64,000 nt of DNA from AC-32 sp963813435 (GTDB taxonomy: Bacteria > Actinomycetota > Thermoleophilia > Gaiellales > Gaiellaceae), in the NCBI GenBank assembly GCA_963813435.1, contig CAWEYY010000004.1, positions 62,001-126,000 of the forward strand, written 5' to 3'. Positions 40,913 to 49,450 of this stretch are shown here, piece after piece; the stretch's first letter is position 1, and every line of letters starts with the position of its first letter. Made by a program: the position numbers and the translations under genes. The notes under the pieces are model-generated. The model was not told the origin of the DNA. It saw nothing but the letters and a program-made list of their open reading frames with translations, and did no database searches.

Positions 40913-41488
40913 CTACTCGCGCCGTGCCTCGGCGACCGCCGTTCGGATACGGGCAGCGCCGTCGGAGAGGATCAGCTCGCCGTGCGGGATGATCACCCGC
41001 TCGATCGGGAGGTTGGCGAGGGCTTCGAGGGCGGGCAGCAGGCGAACGGGGTCGGCTTCGTCGACGAAGATGTGGAGCCGACCGCCGGTCCCGCTGAGGA
41101 CGTCGCCGCTGACGAGCGTCGCGTGCTCGCGGATGAAGAAGACGACCTGGTCAGGCTCGCCGTCGAGCTCGATCGCCTCGACGCCCGGAGGTAGCTCGTC
41201 CGTCGTCGCCGGATTCGGGCGCTTGCGCCACGCAGCGTGCGATGGCGCCCACACGGACGCGCCGTAGCGCTGGACGAAGTCCGCGGTGCCTCGGTAGTGG
41301 GCACCCTGCGTGAGGAGCACGCGCACGGGCCTCCCTTCCGGGTCGAAGCCGTCGTCGGGCGGCAGGAACGGGTCGATCAAGGCGATCTCGTCGCCGGCGT
41401 CGTAGCGGACGACCGGGACCTCCTGCGGCCAGTCCTCGCCCGGCTCCCAGGCCGGGTGCGGCGAGAACCACCAGGAGAGTTCGCTCAC
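40913..41488 (-). CDS. Metallo-beta-lactamase-fold-like protein lacking the metal motif
   Basis: A 191-residue protein that threads like a short MBL-fold protein: VRYDAGDEIALIDPFLPPDD near residues 27-46, RVLLTQGAHYRGTADFVQRYG near 56-76, TLVSGDVLSG near 124-133 and VIIPHGELILSDG near 165-177. The HxHxDH zinc motif that should follow VLLT is QGAHYRG here, so metal hydrolase activity is doubtful. It is transcribed with mqnC (5 bases apart). It has no known role in menaquinone synthesis. Confidence 0.65.
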   Translation of the reverse strand: MSELSWWFSPHPAWEPGEDWPQEVPVVRYDAGDEIALIDPFLPPDDGFDPEGRPVRVLLTQGAHYRGTADFVQRYGASVWAPSHAAWRKRPNPATTDELPPGVEAIELDGEPDQVVFFIREHATLVSGDVLSGTGGRLHIFVDEADPVRLLPALEALANLPIERVIIPHGELILSDGAARIRTAVAEARRE

Positions 41489-41493
41489 GAGAC

Positions 41494-42525
41494 CTACGAC
41501 GAGGCGAGCGAGGCCGGGCGCTGCGCGCGACGGTACTCGACGTCGTAGCCGAGCTTCCGCGGGACCGCGAGCAGCGCGTCGAGGTCGAGGTCGATGCGGG
41601 CGCCGGCCTTCTGGGTGACCTCGTCCTCGATCGGCAGGTCGAAGTCGTCCGCGCCGTAGTCGAGGGCGCGGAAGGCCTCCTCGTTCTGCGTCAGCACCGA
41701 GGTGCGGATGTGCTCGACGTTGTCGAGGAAGATCCGCGAGAGCGCGATGTGCCGCCAGTACTCCTGCGGCGAGATCTCGCGCCCGCCGAACGCCGTGCCG
41801 TACGGCTTGTACGTCCAGCAGAGGAACGAGAAGAGCCCGCCGACCTCGTCCTGGAAGTCGCGCGTCCGCTGCAGGTGCTCGAGCCGCTCGTCGATCGTCT
41901 CGTCGAAGCCGATCACCATCGTCGCCGTGGTCTTCAGCCCGGCGTCGACGATCGCGCGCTGAGCCTCGAAGTAGTCGGCCACGGTGTACTTCCACTTCGC
42001 ATGGCGTGCGCGGAAGTCCTCGGTGAGGATCTCGCTGCCGCCGCCGGTGATCCAGTGCACGCCCGCGTCGCGCAGCCGCGTGGCTGCCTCGGCGTACGAG
42101 ATGCGCGCGCGGTCGGCGAGGAACACGAACTCGGCGACCGTGAGCGCGTAGAACTCGACCCGCTCCCCGTAGCGCTCGCGCACCGACGCGAACAGGTCGC
42201 AGTAGTAGTCGAGCGGCAGGCGCGGGTTGAAGCCGCCGTTGAAGCCGACGAGGTCGCCGCCGACGTCGAGCAGCTCGTCGATCTTGGCGAACACGTCCTC
42301 GCGCGTGAGCACGTAGCCGCCGTCCTGGTTCGGGAGGACATAGAACGCGCAGTAGTCGCACTGGGCCACGCAGACGTTCGTGTAGTTGATGATCCGCATG
42401 ACCATGTAGGTCGCGTGGTTCGGCTCGTGATAGCGCGCGCGAACCGCCTGCGCGAGCCGCTTCAGCTCCTCGTCGGACGCCTCGTGCCAGAGGGTCCGGG
42501 CCTCGTCTACAGAGATCCGGCTCAC
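41494..42525 (-). CDS. mqnC: Cyclic dehypoxanthine futalosine synthase (radical SAM)
   Basis: A 343-residue radical SAM enzyme of the futalosine menaquinone route. The cluster motif is CVAQCDYC (C52, C56, C59; CX3CX2C), preceded by RIINYTNV. DLVGFNGGFNPRLPLDYY follows, then GVHWITGGGSEIL, TATMVIGFDETIDERLEHL and FLCWTYKPYGTAFGG. MqnC and MqnE are related; the sequence fits MqnC better, but the distinction rests on overall pattern. GTG 42525 overlaps the upstream stop by 4 bases (GTGA). It links this locus to mqnA at 30.5 kb. Confidence 0.88.
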   Translation of the reverse strand: MSRISVDEARTLWHEASDEELKRLAQAVRARYHEPNHATYMVMRIINYTNVCVAQCDYCAFYVLPNQDGGYVLTREDVFAKIDELLDVGGDLVGFNGGFNPRLPLDYYCDLFASVRERYGERVEFYALTVAEFVFLADRARISYAEAATRLRDAGVHWITGGGSEILTEDFRARHAKWKYTVADYFEAQRAIVDAGLKTTATMVIGFDETIDERLEHLQRTRDFQDEVGGLFSFLCWTYKPYGTAFGGREISPQEYWRHIALSRIFLDNVEHIRTSVLTQNEEAFRALDYGADDFDLPIEDEVTQKAGARIDLDLDALLAVPRKLGYDVEYRRAQRPASLASS

Positions 42526-43823
42526 AGGACGTCCATGAAGGAGCTGACCGAGAAGACCGCCTTGCCCACGCCCGGCTCGCCGTAACCCGGCGGCGGCTCG
42601 AGCCCGTGCCGCGCGAGCGCGTCGCGGTAGGCCTCGAGCAGGCGCACGTGGTACTCGAGCGGCGCGCCGTCCGGGTTGTCGCGGCCGAGGGGCGTCGTCG
42701 GCTCGGGGCACCAGGTCGTGAACCGCGGCGTGACGCCGTGGCTCATGAAGTAGTCGAGCCCCTCGACGGTGGAGGCGATCGCCTCGTCGATGGTCTCGAA
42801 CCCGAACGGCCTCGCCAGCTCGACCCCGGCGACGAAGTTCGGGATCACGTTGGGCGGCCCGAAGACCTCGGCCGCGTCGAGGATCCGGCGGTGCCACTCC
42901 TCGCGGCCGACGTAGCGCTCCTTGCCCGGCGAGATCAGCGAGAAGAGCCGCTTGTCCCAGACCTCGTAGTTCGGGTGGTAGATCGAGATCCCATAGTCCT
43001 TGAAGCGCTGCGCGTCGGCCTTCGGCAGCGCCTGCGCAACGACCTTGCCGATCCAGCGGCCGGGGAAGCGCTCCTCGATCGCCTGCGCGTAGCGGCCGTA
43101 GAAGTCGGCCTCCGCGAGGCCGTCGACGGTCGAGGTGACGGAGCCGCCGGTGAGCGTGTACGCGTGCGTCGAGCCCTCGTCGTGGCGGTCGATCAGCTCG
43201 AGCGCCTCGAGCACGTCCTCGACCGGCTTCACCCCGGTGTACGGGCGGCCGGCCTTCTTGTGCTGGCGCCAGTTGTGGTTGATGTCGCAGAAGCCGCACT
43301 CCTCGTGCGCGCCGAAGTACTGGCAGAGGCGCAGCACGGTCAGGTAGATCAGGTAGCCCCACTCGATCGTCGGCGCGGTCTCCATCACCGTCTTGCCGTT
43401 GGAGAGCGTGTGCCGGTAGTACTCGGGCATCGGCGGCAGCGTGACCTCGGCGAGGTCGCGGCCGTCGAGCGAGAGACGGAGCCCGCCGTCCACGCGCGCG
43501 ACGCGGTACGGGGAGGTCGGGTTGACGCGGACGGAGACGATCGTCCGCCGCAGGTCGTGTGGCCCACCGGTCAGCGCGATCTCCTCGGGCGGCCGCTGTG
43601 TCGCCGCGGCGCCGAGCTCGGTCAGCGGCTTCTGGTCGAACGAGAAGATGAAGTAGGACTTCGGCTTGACCGAGCCGTCGAGGTTGTCCGTCAGCGCCGC
43701 GTCGTCGAAGGCCATCCCCGTGCGGAGCAGATCCTCCTTGAGCACCGCCTCCGGGGGCACCCCGGGATAGCGCGAGATCAGCTCCTCCACGAGCCCTGTG
43801 CGGGTGTCGACGGTCGCGCTCAC
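42522..43823 (-). CDS. Radical SAM family protein with an unusual CX8CX2C motif
   Basis: A 433-residue protein translated together with mqnC. Cysteines C167, C176 and C179 lie in LCQYF and EECGFCDINHNW, giving CX8CX2C instead of CX3CX2C. Further radical-SAM-like elements follow: HAYTLTGGSVTSTVDG near 208-223 (a GGE-like SAM loop), KDYGISIYHPNYEVWD near 268-283 and NVIPNFVAGVELARP near 320-334. The substrate is unknown. Co-translation with mqnC suggests a step or accessory role in quinone metabolism, but this is inference only. Confidence 0.75.
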   Translation of the reverse strand: MSATVDTRTGLVEELISRYPGVPPEAVLKEDLLRTGMAFDDAALTDNLDGSVKPKSYFIFSFDQKPLTELGAAATQRPPEEIALTGGPHDLRRTIVSVRVNPTSPYRVARVDGGLRLSLDGRDLAEVTLPPMPEYYRHTLSNGKTVMETAPTIEWGYLIYLTVLRLCQYFGAHEECGFCDINHNWRQHKKAGRPYTGVKPVEDVLEALELIDRHDEGSTHAYTLTGGSVTSTVDGLAEADFYGRYAQAIEERFPGRWIGKVVAQALPKADAQRFKDYGISIYHPNYEVWDKRLFSLISPGKERYVGREEWHRRILDAAEVFGPPNVIPNFVAGVELARPFGFETIDEAIASTVEGLDYFMSHGVTPRFTTWCPEPTTPLGRDNPDGAPLEYHVRLLEAYRDALARHGLEPPPGYGEPGVGKAVFSVSSFMDVL

Positions 43824-43892
43824 AGATGGAACCTACCCCCGCCCGCCCCCAAACGCTTCATTTACAGACTTCCGCTACCGTGGGCCGGGGTC

Positions 43893-45635
43893 GTGAACCG
43901 CCTAGTCGTCATTGCCGCCCTGCTGGTGGGTCTGGCCGCGGCCGTCTCAGCGCCCGCTGAAGCCGCCACGCAGGTTCTCATGCCCGGCGTCACCTACTCG
44001 CGCCAGGTGCAGTTCACCGCGCACGGGCCCGTGGTCATCAACGTCATGACCGCGCCGAAGCCCGGCGGGCTCTACTCGCTCAAGCCGGTGCTCGCCAACG
44101 GGACGATCCTCGGGCGCCAACGCGTGACCGCGATGCAAAAGGCGATCTCGTCGACCACGACCGTCGCAGGCGTGAACGGCGACCTCTTCAACTGGAAGGA
44201 CGGGCATCCCAGCGGTTTCGTCCTGCAGGACGGCGTGATCAAGAGCCCGCCGATCAAGACGCGCTCGAGCATCGGCATCTCGTCGACCGGAGCGCTGAAC
44301 GTCGCGCGGGTCGCGCTCTACGGCTACTGGCAGGGGCTCGGCAGCAGGCGGACGGTGTCGGTGAACCGGACGCCGATGGGCGAAGGCTCGACGCTGTACA
44401 CGCCGGCTTGGGGTACGAAGACGCCGGTCGTGGCCGGCTCGACCGAGGCCGTGTTCGACGACTTTCCACCCGCGACGAGCGGAGGCGAGCTCGTCGGGAC
44501 CGTGACCGCGCAGGCCACCGGCGGCGGCACGCCGATCCCCCCGAACGGCGCGGTGCTCCTCTCCATCGGGACCCAGGCGCCGAAGCTGGCAGCCGAGGCG
44601 ACGCCGGGCACGCCGGTTCGCATCCAGCTCGTCCTGACGCCCGACTGGCCGTCTGCGGGGATCGCGGACGCGCTCGGCGGCGGGCCTGTGATCGTCCGGA
44701 ACGGCAAGGCCGTCTACACCGCCGGCGAGGACTTCCTTCCTTCACAGCTCGGCCCGCGAGATCCGCGCACCGGCGTTGGCCAGCGCAAGGACGGGAAGAT
44801 CGTGTTGGTCGCCGTCGACGGGCGCCGAAGCGGCTACAGCGTCGGCCTCACGAACTTCGAGCTCGCTCAGGCGCTCGTTCGGCTGGGCGCCGTCACCGGC
44901 TCGGCCCTGGACGCCGGCGGCTCGACGACGATGGCATTCGACGGCAAGCTGCTGAACCGCCCCTCCGACAAGGGCGGCGAGCGGGCGGTCAAGGAGATGC
45001 TCGCGGTCATGTACGCCGGCGTGTACGCGCCGCCTCCAACGCTCCCGGTGATCTCGCCGAACGGTGACGGGAAGAACGAGAAGCAGACGCTCTCGTTCAA
45101 GCTCGTCCGCCCCTCGACAGTGACCGCGAACCTGATCGACCCGACCGGGAAGAGCGTGTACAGCCTCTCCGGCGAGCGCGATCCGGGGATCTACAAGATC
45201 ACGTGGCCGAGCAGCCCGAGCGCGAAACGGCAGGCGCAGGAGGCACTGGGCCGCTGGCGCTGGGTGATCGACGCGACCGACGACCAGGCGCAGCAGTCCT
45301 CGATCGAGCGGTCGTTCTGGGTCAACGACACGCTCGGCTTCCTGAACGTCGCGCCGAAGTCGGCGCGCATCGGCCCGAAGAGGGCGAACCGCGTCGTCGC
45401 CCGTTTCCGGCTCGCACACAACGCGCGGGTGGTCGGATCGGTCTGGACCAGGTCGGGCGTGCTGGTGCGCAAGCTCGGCACGTTCAAGCTGAAGGCCGGG
45501 ACGCGCGGGCTCAAGTGGAACGGTCGCTATGCGAGCGGCCACTTCGCCTATCCGGGCACGTATCAGTTCAGGGTCTACGCGCAGAACGCCTACGGGCCCG
45601 TCCAGCTCTCCAGGACCTTCGGCGTCCGCCGCTAA
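43893..45635 (+). CDS. Secreted phosphodiester glycosidase (NAGPA/DUF2233) with a C-terminal Ig-like/FlgD-type region
   Basis: A 580-residue protein with a signal peptide (residues 1-28, ending APAEAAT). The NAGPA domain spans about 60-380, with GVNGDLFNWKDGHPSGFVLQDG near 92-113, and ALDAGGSTTMAFDGKLLNRPSD near 342-363, the family's active-site loop. After that come two beta-sandwich segments (380-580) such as ISPNGDGKNEKQTLSF and the terminal YPGTYQFRVYAQNAYG typical of FlgD-like Ig folds. It probably acts on cell-wall glycan phosphodiesters. GTG 43893 gives the best signal peptide. Confidence 0.82.
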   Translation: MNRLVVIAALLVGLAAAVSAPAEAATQVLMPGVTYSRQVQFTAHGPVVINVMTAPKPGGLYSLKPVLANGTILGRQRVTAMQKAISSTTTVAGVNGDLFNWKDGHPSGFVLQDGVIKSPPIKTRSSIGISSTGALNVARVALYGYWQGLGSRRTVSVNRTPMGEGSTLYTPAWGTKTPVVAGSTEAVFDDFPPATSGGELVGTVTAQATGGGTPIPPNGAVLLSIGTQAPKLAAEATPGTPVRIQLVLTPDWPSAGIADALGGGPVIVRNGKAVYTAGEDFLPSQLGPRDPRTGVGQRKDGKIVLVAVDGRRSGYSVGLTNFELAQALVRLGAVTGSALDAGGSTTMAFDGKLLNRPSDKGGERAVKEMLAVMYAGVYAPPPTLPVISPNGDGKNEKQTLSFKLVRPSTVTANLIDPTGKSVYSLSGERDPGIYKITWPSSPSAKRQAQEALGRWRWVIDATDDQAQQSSIERSFWVNDTLGFLNVAPKSARIGPKRANRVVARFRLAHNARVVGSVWTRSGVLVRKLGTFKLKAGTRGLKWNGRYASGHFAYPGTYQFRVYAQNAYGPVQLSRTFGVRR

Positions 45636-45653
45636 CGGCGCCGCCTCTCCCCA

Positions 45654-45659
45654 TACACT
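45654..45659 (+). promoter_or_regulatory. -10 box of the DedA-family gene
   Basis: TACACT with a 6-base spacer to GTG 45666. Confidence 0.45.
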
Positions 45660-45665
45660 CCGCGC

Positions 45666-46313
45666 GTGCTCGCCTCCCTGTCGGGCTCGATCACCTCCTT
45701 CGTCGGCAACCACGGCCTCTACGCCGTCTTCGTGCTGATGGCGATCGACGCCGTGTTTCCGGCGGCGAGCGAGCTCGTGATGGTCTACGCGGGCGCGCTC
45801 GCCTCGGGCGCGTTCGCGAGCCAACACGTTGTGCTGTTCGGAAACGACGTGACCACGCCGCTCTGGGCCTACGTCGCGGTGTGCCTGGCCGGAACGCTCG
45901 GCTACCTCTTCGGCTCCGAGGTCGGATGGTGGATCGGCTGGAAAGGTGGCCGGCCGCTGGCCGAGCGGCACGGCGGCTGGTTTCACCTCGGGCCTGAGCG
46001 GCTGGCCAAGGCCGAGCGCTGGTTCGACCGCTGGGAGGACCGGGCCGTTCTCTTCGGTCGGGTTGTCCCGCTTGTCCGCTCGTTCATCTCCGTGCCGGCC
46101 GGGATCTTCCGGATGCCGCTCGGCCGCTACACGGTGCTGACCATTCCCGGCTCGGCGCTCTGGTGCCTCGTGTTCGCGGGTATCGGCTGGGCGGTGGGCG
46201 CGAGCTACGAGAGCTTCAACCACGGGTTCGAGCTCCTCGAGGGCGTACTCGTGGCAGGAGCCGTGGCCCTCGCGCTGTACCTGGTAGTGCGACGGCGCTC
46301 AAAGTCAAACTAG
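45666..46313 (+). CDS. DedA family membrane protein
   Basis: A 215-residue protein with the DedA/SNARE-associated layout: AIDAVFPAASELVMVYAGAL near residues 27-46, LAGTLGYLFGSEVGWWIGWKGG near 75-96, and FGRVVPLVRSFISVPAGIFRMPLGRY near 130-155, the conserved amphipathic region with two Arg. DedA proteins are implicated in lipid (undecaprenyl-phosphate or phosphatidylethanolamine) flipping. The TAG stop is shared with the -10 box of the aminotransferase gene. Confidence 0.88.
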   Translation: MLASLSGSITSFVGNHGLYAVFVLMAIDAVFPAASELVMVYAGALASGAFASQHVVLFGNDVTTPLWAYVAVCLAGTLGYLFGSEVGWWIGWKGGRPLAERHGGWFHLGPERLAKAERWFDRWEDRAVLFGRVVPLVRSFISVPAGIFRMPLGRYTVLTIPGSALWCLVFAGIGWAVGASYESFNHGFELLEGVLVAGAVALALYLVVRRRSKSN

Positions 46314-46316
46314 ACT
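46311..46316 (+). promoter_or_regulatory. -10 box of the DegT gene, sharing the upstream stop codon
   Basis: TAGACT with an 8-base spacer to GTG 46325. The TAG is the DedA stop codon. Confidence 0.5.
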
Positions 46317-46324
46317 CAAACCCC

Positions 46325-47410
46325 GTGCCCAATTCAATTCCGCTCGTCGACGTCAAGGCCCAGTACGAGCACCTGATCCCGCAGATCCAGGAGCGGATCG
46401 GGGAGGTGCTCGACTCCGGGGTCTTCATCCTCGGGCCGAACGTCCGCGCGTTCGAGGCCGAGGCCGCCGACTACCTCGGCGTGCCGCGCACAGTCGGCGT
46501 GGCGAACGGGACCGACGCGCTCGTGCTCGCGCTCGACGCGATGGGGATCGGCCCGGGCGACGAGGTGATCTGCCCCTCGTTCACGTTCTACGCGACCGCC
46601 GAGTCGATCGCCCGCCGCGGCGCGACCCCGGTCTTCGCGGACATCGACCCGGCCACGCTGAACCTCGATCCCGAGGACGTCGCCGCGAGGGTCACTGAGC
46701 GGACCCGGGCGCTGATGCCCGTGCACCTGTTCGGGCGCGTGATGCCGCTCGAGGGTCTCACCGAGCTCGGCGTGCCGATCGTCGAGGACGCGGCGCAGGC
46801 GTTCGGCGCAGAGGGCGTCGCCAGGACGGGCGTTCTCTCGACGTTCAGCTTCTTCCCGACCAAGAACCTCTTCGGCCTCGGAGACGGCGGGCTCGTGGCG
46901 GCCAACGACGACGCACTCGCCGATCGGATCACCCTGCTGCGCTTCCACGGCTCGAAGGAGAAGAAGGAGTTCGAGGCGGTCGGCTACAACTCGCGGCTCG
47001 ACGAGCTCCAGGCGGCCGTGCTGCGGCTCTTCCTCCAGCAGATGGACGGCTGGACGCAGGCCAGGCGCGACGCGGCCGCGCGCTACGAGGAGCTCGGCCT
47101 GGGCGAGCTCTGCGAGCTGCCGGCCGACGAGCCCGGCCACGTCTACCACATGTACGTCGTCCGCTCGGCCGAGCGGGACCGCCTCGCCGAGGCGCTCGCC
47201 GCGGCCGGGATCGGCCACGCGTCGTACTACGTCACGCCGCTGCACCTCCAGCCCGCGCTGCGCTACCTCGGCCACCAGGAGGGCGCGTTCCCGGAGACCG
47301 AGCGGGCCGCGCGCGAGAACCTCGCGCTGCCGATGTGGGCGGGCATTCCGGCGGAGACGCAGGAGCGGGTGGTGGCCGTGATCCGCGAGGCCGCGGCCGT
47401 GCGCGCATGA
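46325..47410 (+). CDS. DegT/DnrJ/EryC1/StrS family sugar aminotransferase
   Basis: A 361-residue PLP enzyme. It starts IPLVDVKAQYEHLIPQI, has FILGPNVRAFEAEAADYLG near residues 30-48 and GVANGTDALVLALDAMGIGPGDEV near 57-80. The PLP lysine is in FSFFPTKNLFGLGDGG near residues 180-195. The sugar-binding loop is YNSRLDELQAAVL. It makes an amino sugar from a keto-sugar nucleotide, as made by the dehydratase encoded directly downstream (TGA/ATG overlap). This fits a surface polysaccharide locus. Confidence 0.9.
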   Translation: MPNSIPLVDVKAQYEHLIPQIQERIGEVLDSGVFILGPNVRAFEAEAADYLGVPRTVGVANGTDALVLALDAMGIGPGDEVICPSFTFYATAESIARRGATPVFADIDPATLNLDPEDVAARVTERTRALMPVHLFGRVMPLEGLTELGVPIVEDAAQAFGAEGVARTGVLSTFSFFPTKNLFGLGDGGLVAANDDALADRITLLRFHGSKEKKEFEAVGYNSRLDELQAAVLRLFLQQMDGWTQARRDAAARYEELGLGELCELPADEPGHVYHMYVVRSAERDRLAEALAAAGIGHASYYVTPLHLQPALRYLGHQEGAFPETERAARENLALPMWAGIPAETQERVVAVIREAAAVRA

Positions 47411-49305
47411 TTCCGATCAACAGGCATCGGATCTGGCAGCTGGTTGCGGACGGGCTGCTTGTCGCGTTTGCGTGGTGGCTCGCCTTCGAGCTCCGCTTCG
47501 ACAACGGCATCCCGGTCTTCTACGAGACGCTCTTCCGCCGGTCGATCCTGATCGTGGTCGCGATCAAGCTCGTCGTCTTCGTCTTCTGCGGCTTCTACAA
47601 CCGCTGGTGGCGCTACGTCTCGACGCGCGACATGTGGCGGATCGCCTACGGCGTCGCGCTCGCGAGCGTGCTGGCGGACGTCGCCGTCTACCTGATCTCG
47701 CCGGTGCAGAACGTGAAGCTGCCGCGCGGGATCGCCGCGCTCGACCTGCTGCTCTGCCTCGCGCTGATCGCCGGTTCGCGGCTGCTGGCGCGGACGCTGA
47801 TGGAGCGGCCGTCCGGCGGCGGGCTCGTCGCACGCGGCAAGGAGGTGCTGGTCGTAGGCGCGGGCGATGCGGGACAGCTCGTCATCCGCGAGCTCCAGCG
47901 CAACCGCCAGCTCGGCTACACGCCGATCGGCCTCGTGGACGACGACCGCCGCAAGAAGAACCTCCGCATCCATGGCGTGCGCGTGCTCGGCACGACCGAC
48001 GAGCTGCCGCACATCCTGCGCGACAACCGGCCCGACGAGGTGCTGATCGCGATCCCGTCGGCCTCGGGCGAGGCTCGCCGGCGGATCGTCACGATCACCC
48101 GCGAGAACAACGTCCCCGTGAAGACGCTGCCCGGGCTCTACGACCTGATCTCGGGCGAAAGCGAGCTCGCCGCGCAGATCCGGCCCGTGCAGGTCGAGGA
48201 CGTGCTCGGGCGCGAGCCGGTCGAGGTCGACCTCGAGGCGAGCGCCGCGTACCTGCGCGAGCAGACCGTGCTCATCACCGGTGCGGGCGGGTCGATCGGC
48301 TCGGAGCTCTGCCGCCAGATCGCGAGGCTCGGCCCGCAGCGGCTCGTGCTCGTCGACCAGGGCGAGACGGCGCTGTTCGAGATCGAGCGCGAGCTCGTCG
48401 ACGAGCGCGGCTTCGCCGCCGCCGTCCCCGTCCTCGGCGACTGCAAGAACGACACCAAGATGCGCCAGGTCATGGAGCGCTACCAGCCGCAGGTTGTCTT
48501 CCACGCAGCCGCGTACAAGCACGTGCCGCTGATGGAGGCGAACCCGCTCGAGTCGGTGCGCAACAACGTGCTCGCGACGCGGGTCGTGGCCGAGGCCGCG
48601 ATCGACTTCGGCGCGAAGCGCTTCGTGCTCGTCTCGACGGACAAGGCAGTCAACCCGAAGACGGTGATGGGCCAGTCGAAGGCGCTCTGCGAGTGGATCG
48701 TCGAGGCCTTCGGCGCACGGGAGGACATCGCGACGCGCTTCCTCGCCGTCCGCTTCGGGAACGTGCTCGGATCGTCAGGCAGCGTCATCCCGATCTTCCG
48801 CCGGCAAATCGCGAAGGGCGGTCCGGTCACCGTCACGCATCCGGACATGACGCGCTACTTCATGACGATCCCGGAGGCGGCGTCGCTCGTCATCCAGGCC
48901 GGTGCGATCGGCGGCCGCGGTGACGTGTTCGTGCTGGACATGGGCGACCCGGTCAGCATCGTCGAGCTGGCGATGCAGATGATCCGCCTCTCGGGCAAGG
49001 AGCCCGACCGGGACATCTCGGTCGAGATCGTCGGTGCGCGGCCGGGCGAGAAGCTGCACGAGGAGCTCTGGGGCGAGGGCGAGTCGGTCGTCCCGACCCT
49101 GCACCCGAAGATCATGCGCGTGCGCGGGGCGATCGTGAACGCGGTCTGGCTCCAGGACGAGCTGGGCGAGCTGGAGCGGCTCGTCGGCGAGGGGGACACG
49201 CTCGAGGTCGTGACGCGGCTCGCCGGCATGATGCGCTCGCCTCTGCTCGTCAGCGCTCCGAGGCCGGTAGAAGAAGACACGCTTTCGGGACAGAAGCTGA
49301 CCTAG
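47407..49305 (+). CDS. Membrane-bound nucleotide-sugar 4,6-dehydratase (CapD/WbpM-like)
   Basis: A 632-residue protein. Four membrane helices fill residues 10-115 (WQLVADGLLVAFAWWLAFEL, then IVVAIKLVVFVFCGFYNRWW). A first Rossmann domain holds VLVVGAGDAGQLVIREL near residues 143-159. A second SDR domain holds VLITGAGGSIGSELCRQIARLG (near 290-311), HAAAYKHVPLMEANP and VSTDKAVNPKTVMGQSKAL with the catalytic Lys. It would convert UDP-GlcNAc or a similar sugar to the 4-keto-6-deoxy form for the DegT aminotransferase. It has the usual length for the family. Confidence 0.9.
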   Translation: MIPINRHRIWQLVADGLLVAFAWWLAFELRFDNGIPVFYETLFRRSILIVVAIKLVVFVFCGFYNRWWRYVSTRDMWRIAYGVALASVLADVAVYLISPVQNVKLPRGIAALDLLLCLALIAGSRLLARTLMERPSGGGLVARGKEVLVVGAGDAGQLVIRELQRNRQLGYTPIGLVDDDRRKKNLRIHGVRVLGTTDELPHILRDNRPDEVLIAIPSASGEARRRIVTITRENNVPVKTLPGLYDLISGESELAAQIRPVQVEDVLGREPVEVDLEASAAYLREQTVLITGAGGSIGSELCRQIARLGPQRLVLVDQGETALFEIERELVDERGFAAAVPVLGDCKNDTKMRQVMERYQPQVVFHAAAYKHVPLMEANPLESVRNNVLATRVVAEAAIDFGAKRFVLVSTDKAVNPKTVMGQSKALCEWIVEAFGAREDIATRFLAVRFGNVLGSSGSVIPIFRRQIAKGGPVTVTHPDMTRYFMTIPEAASLVIQAGAIGGRGDVFVLDMGDPVSIVELAMQMIRLSGKEPDRDISVEIVGARPGEKLHEELWGEGESVVPTLHPKIMRVRGAIVNAVWLQDELGELERLVGEGDTLEVVTRLAGMMRSPLLVSAPRPVEEDTLSGQKLT

Positions 49306-49363
49306 GCTCGTCTGGGCCCGAGGCTAGGGTGGCTCGAGGCGAGTTCTCGAGGAGAGCAGGATC

Positions 49364-49450
49364 GTGCTGAATCCCACCTGGTGCGTTGGACGGTCGCGCC
49401 GGCAGAGCCGGCACGACCTCTTTGGTCGGCGTCGCAAGCGAGCGCCTTAG
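49364..49450 (+). CDS. Possible 28-codon leader ORF before uvrD2
   Basis: GTG 49364 follows GGAGAGCAGG by a short spacer and opens a 28-codon basic peptide (CVGRSRRQSRHDLFGRRRKR). Its TAG stop shares the G with the GTG start of the helicase at 49450. It may be a leader that couples translation, or chance. Confidence 0.25.
   Translation: MLNPTWCVGRSRRQSRHDLFGRRRKRAP

Noticed and set aside
42606..43892. Plus-strand frame in front of the phosphodiester glycosidase
   Set aside because: It is antisense to the radical SAM gene. The glycosidase has a good signal peptide starting at 43893.
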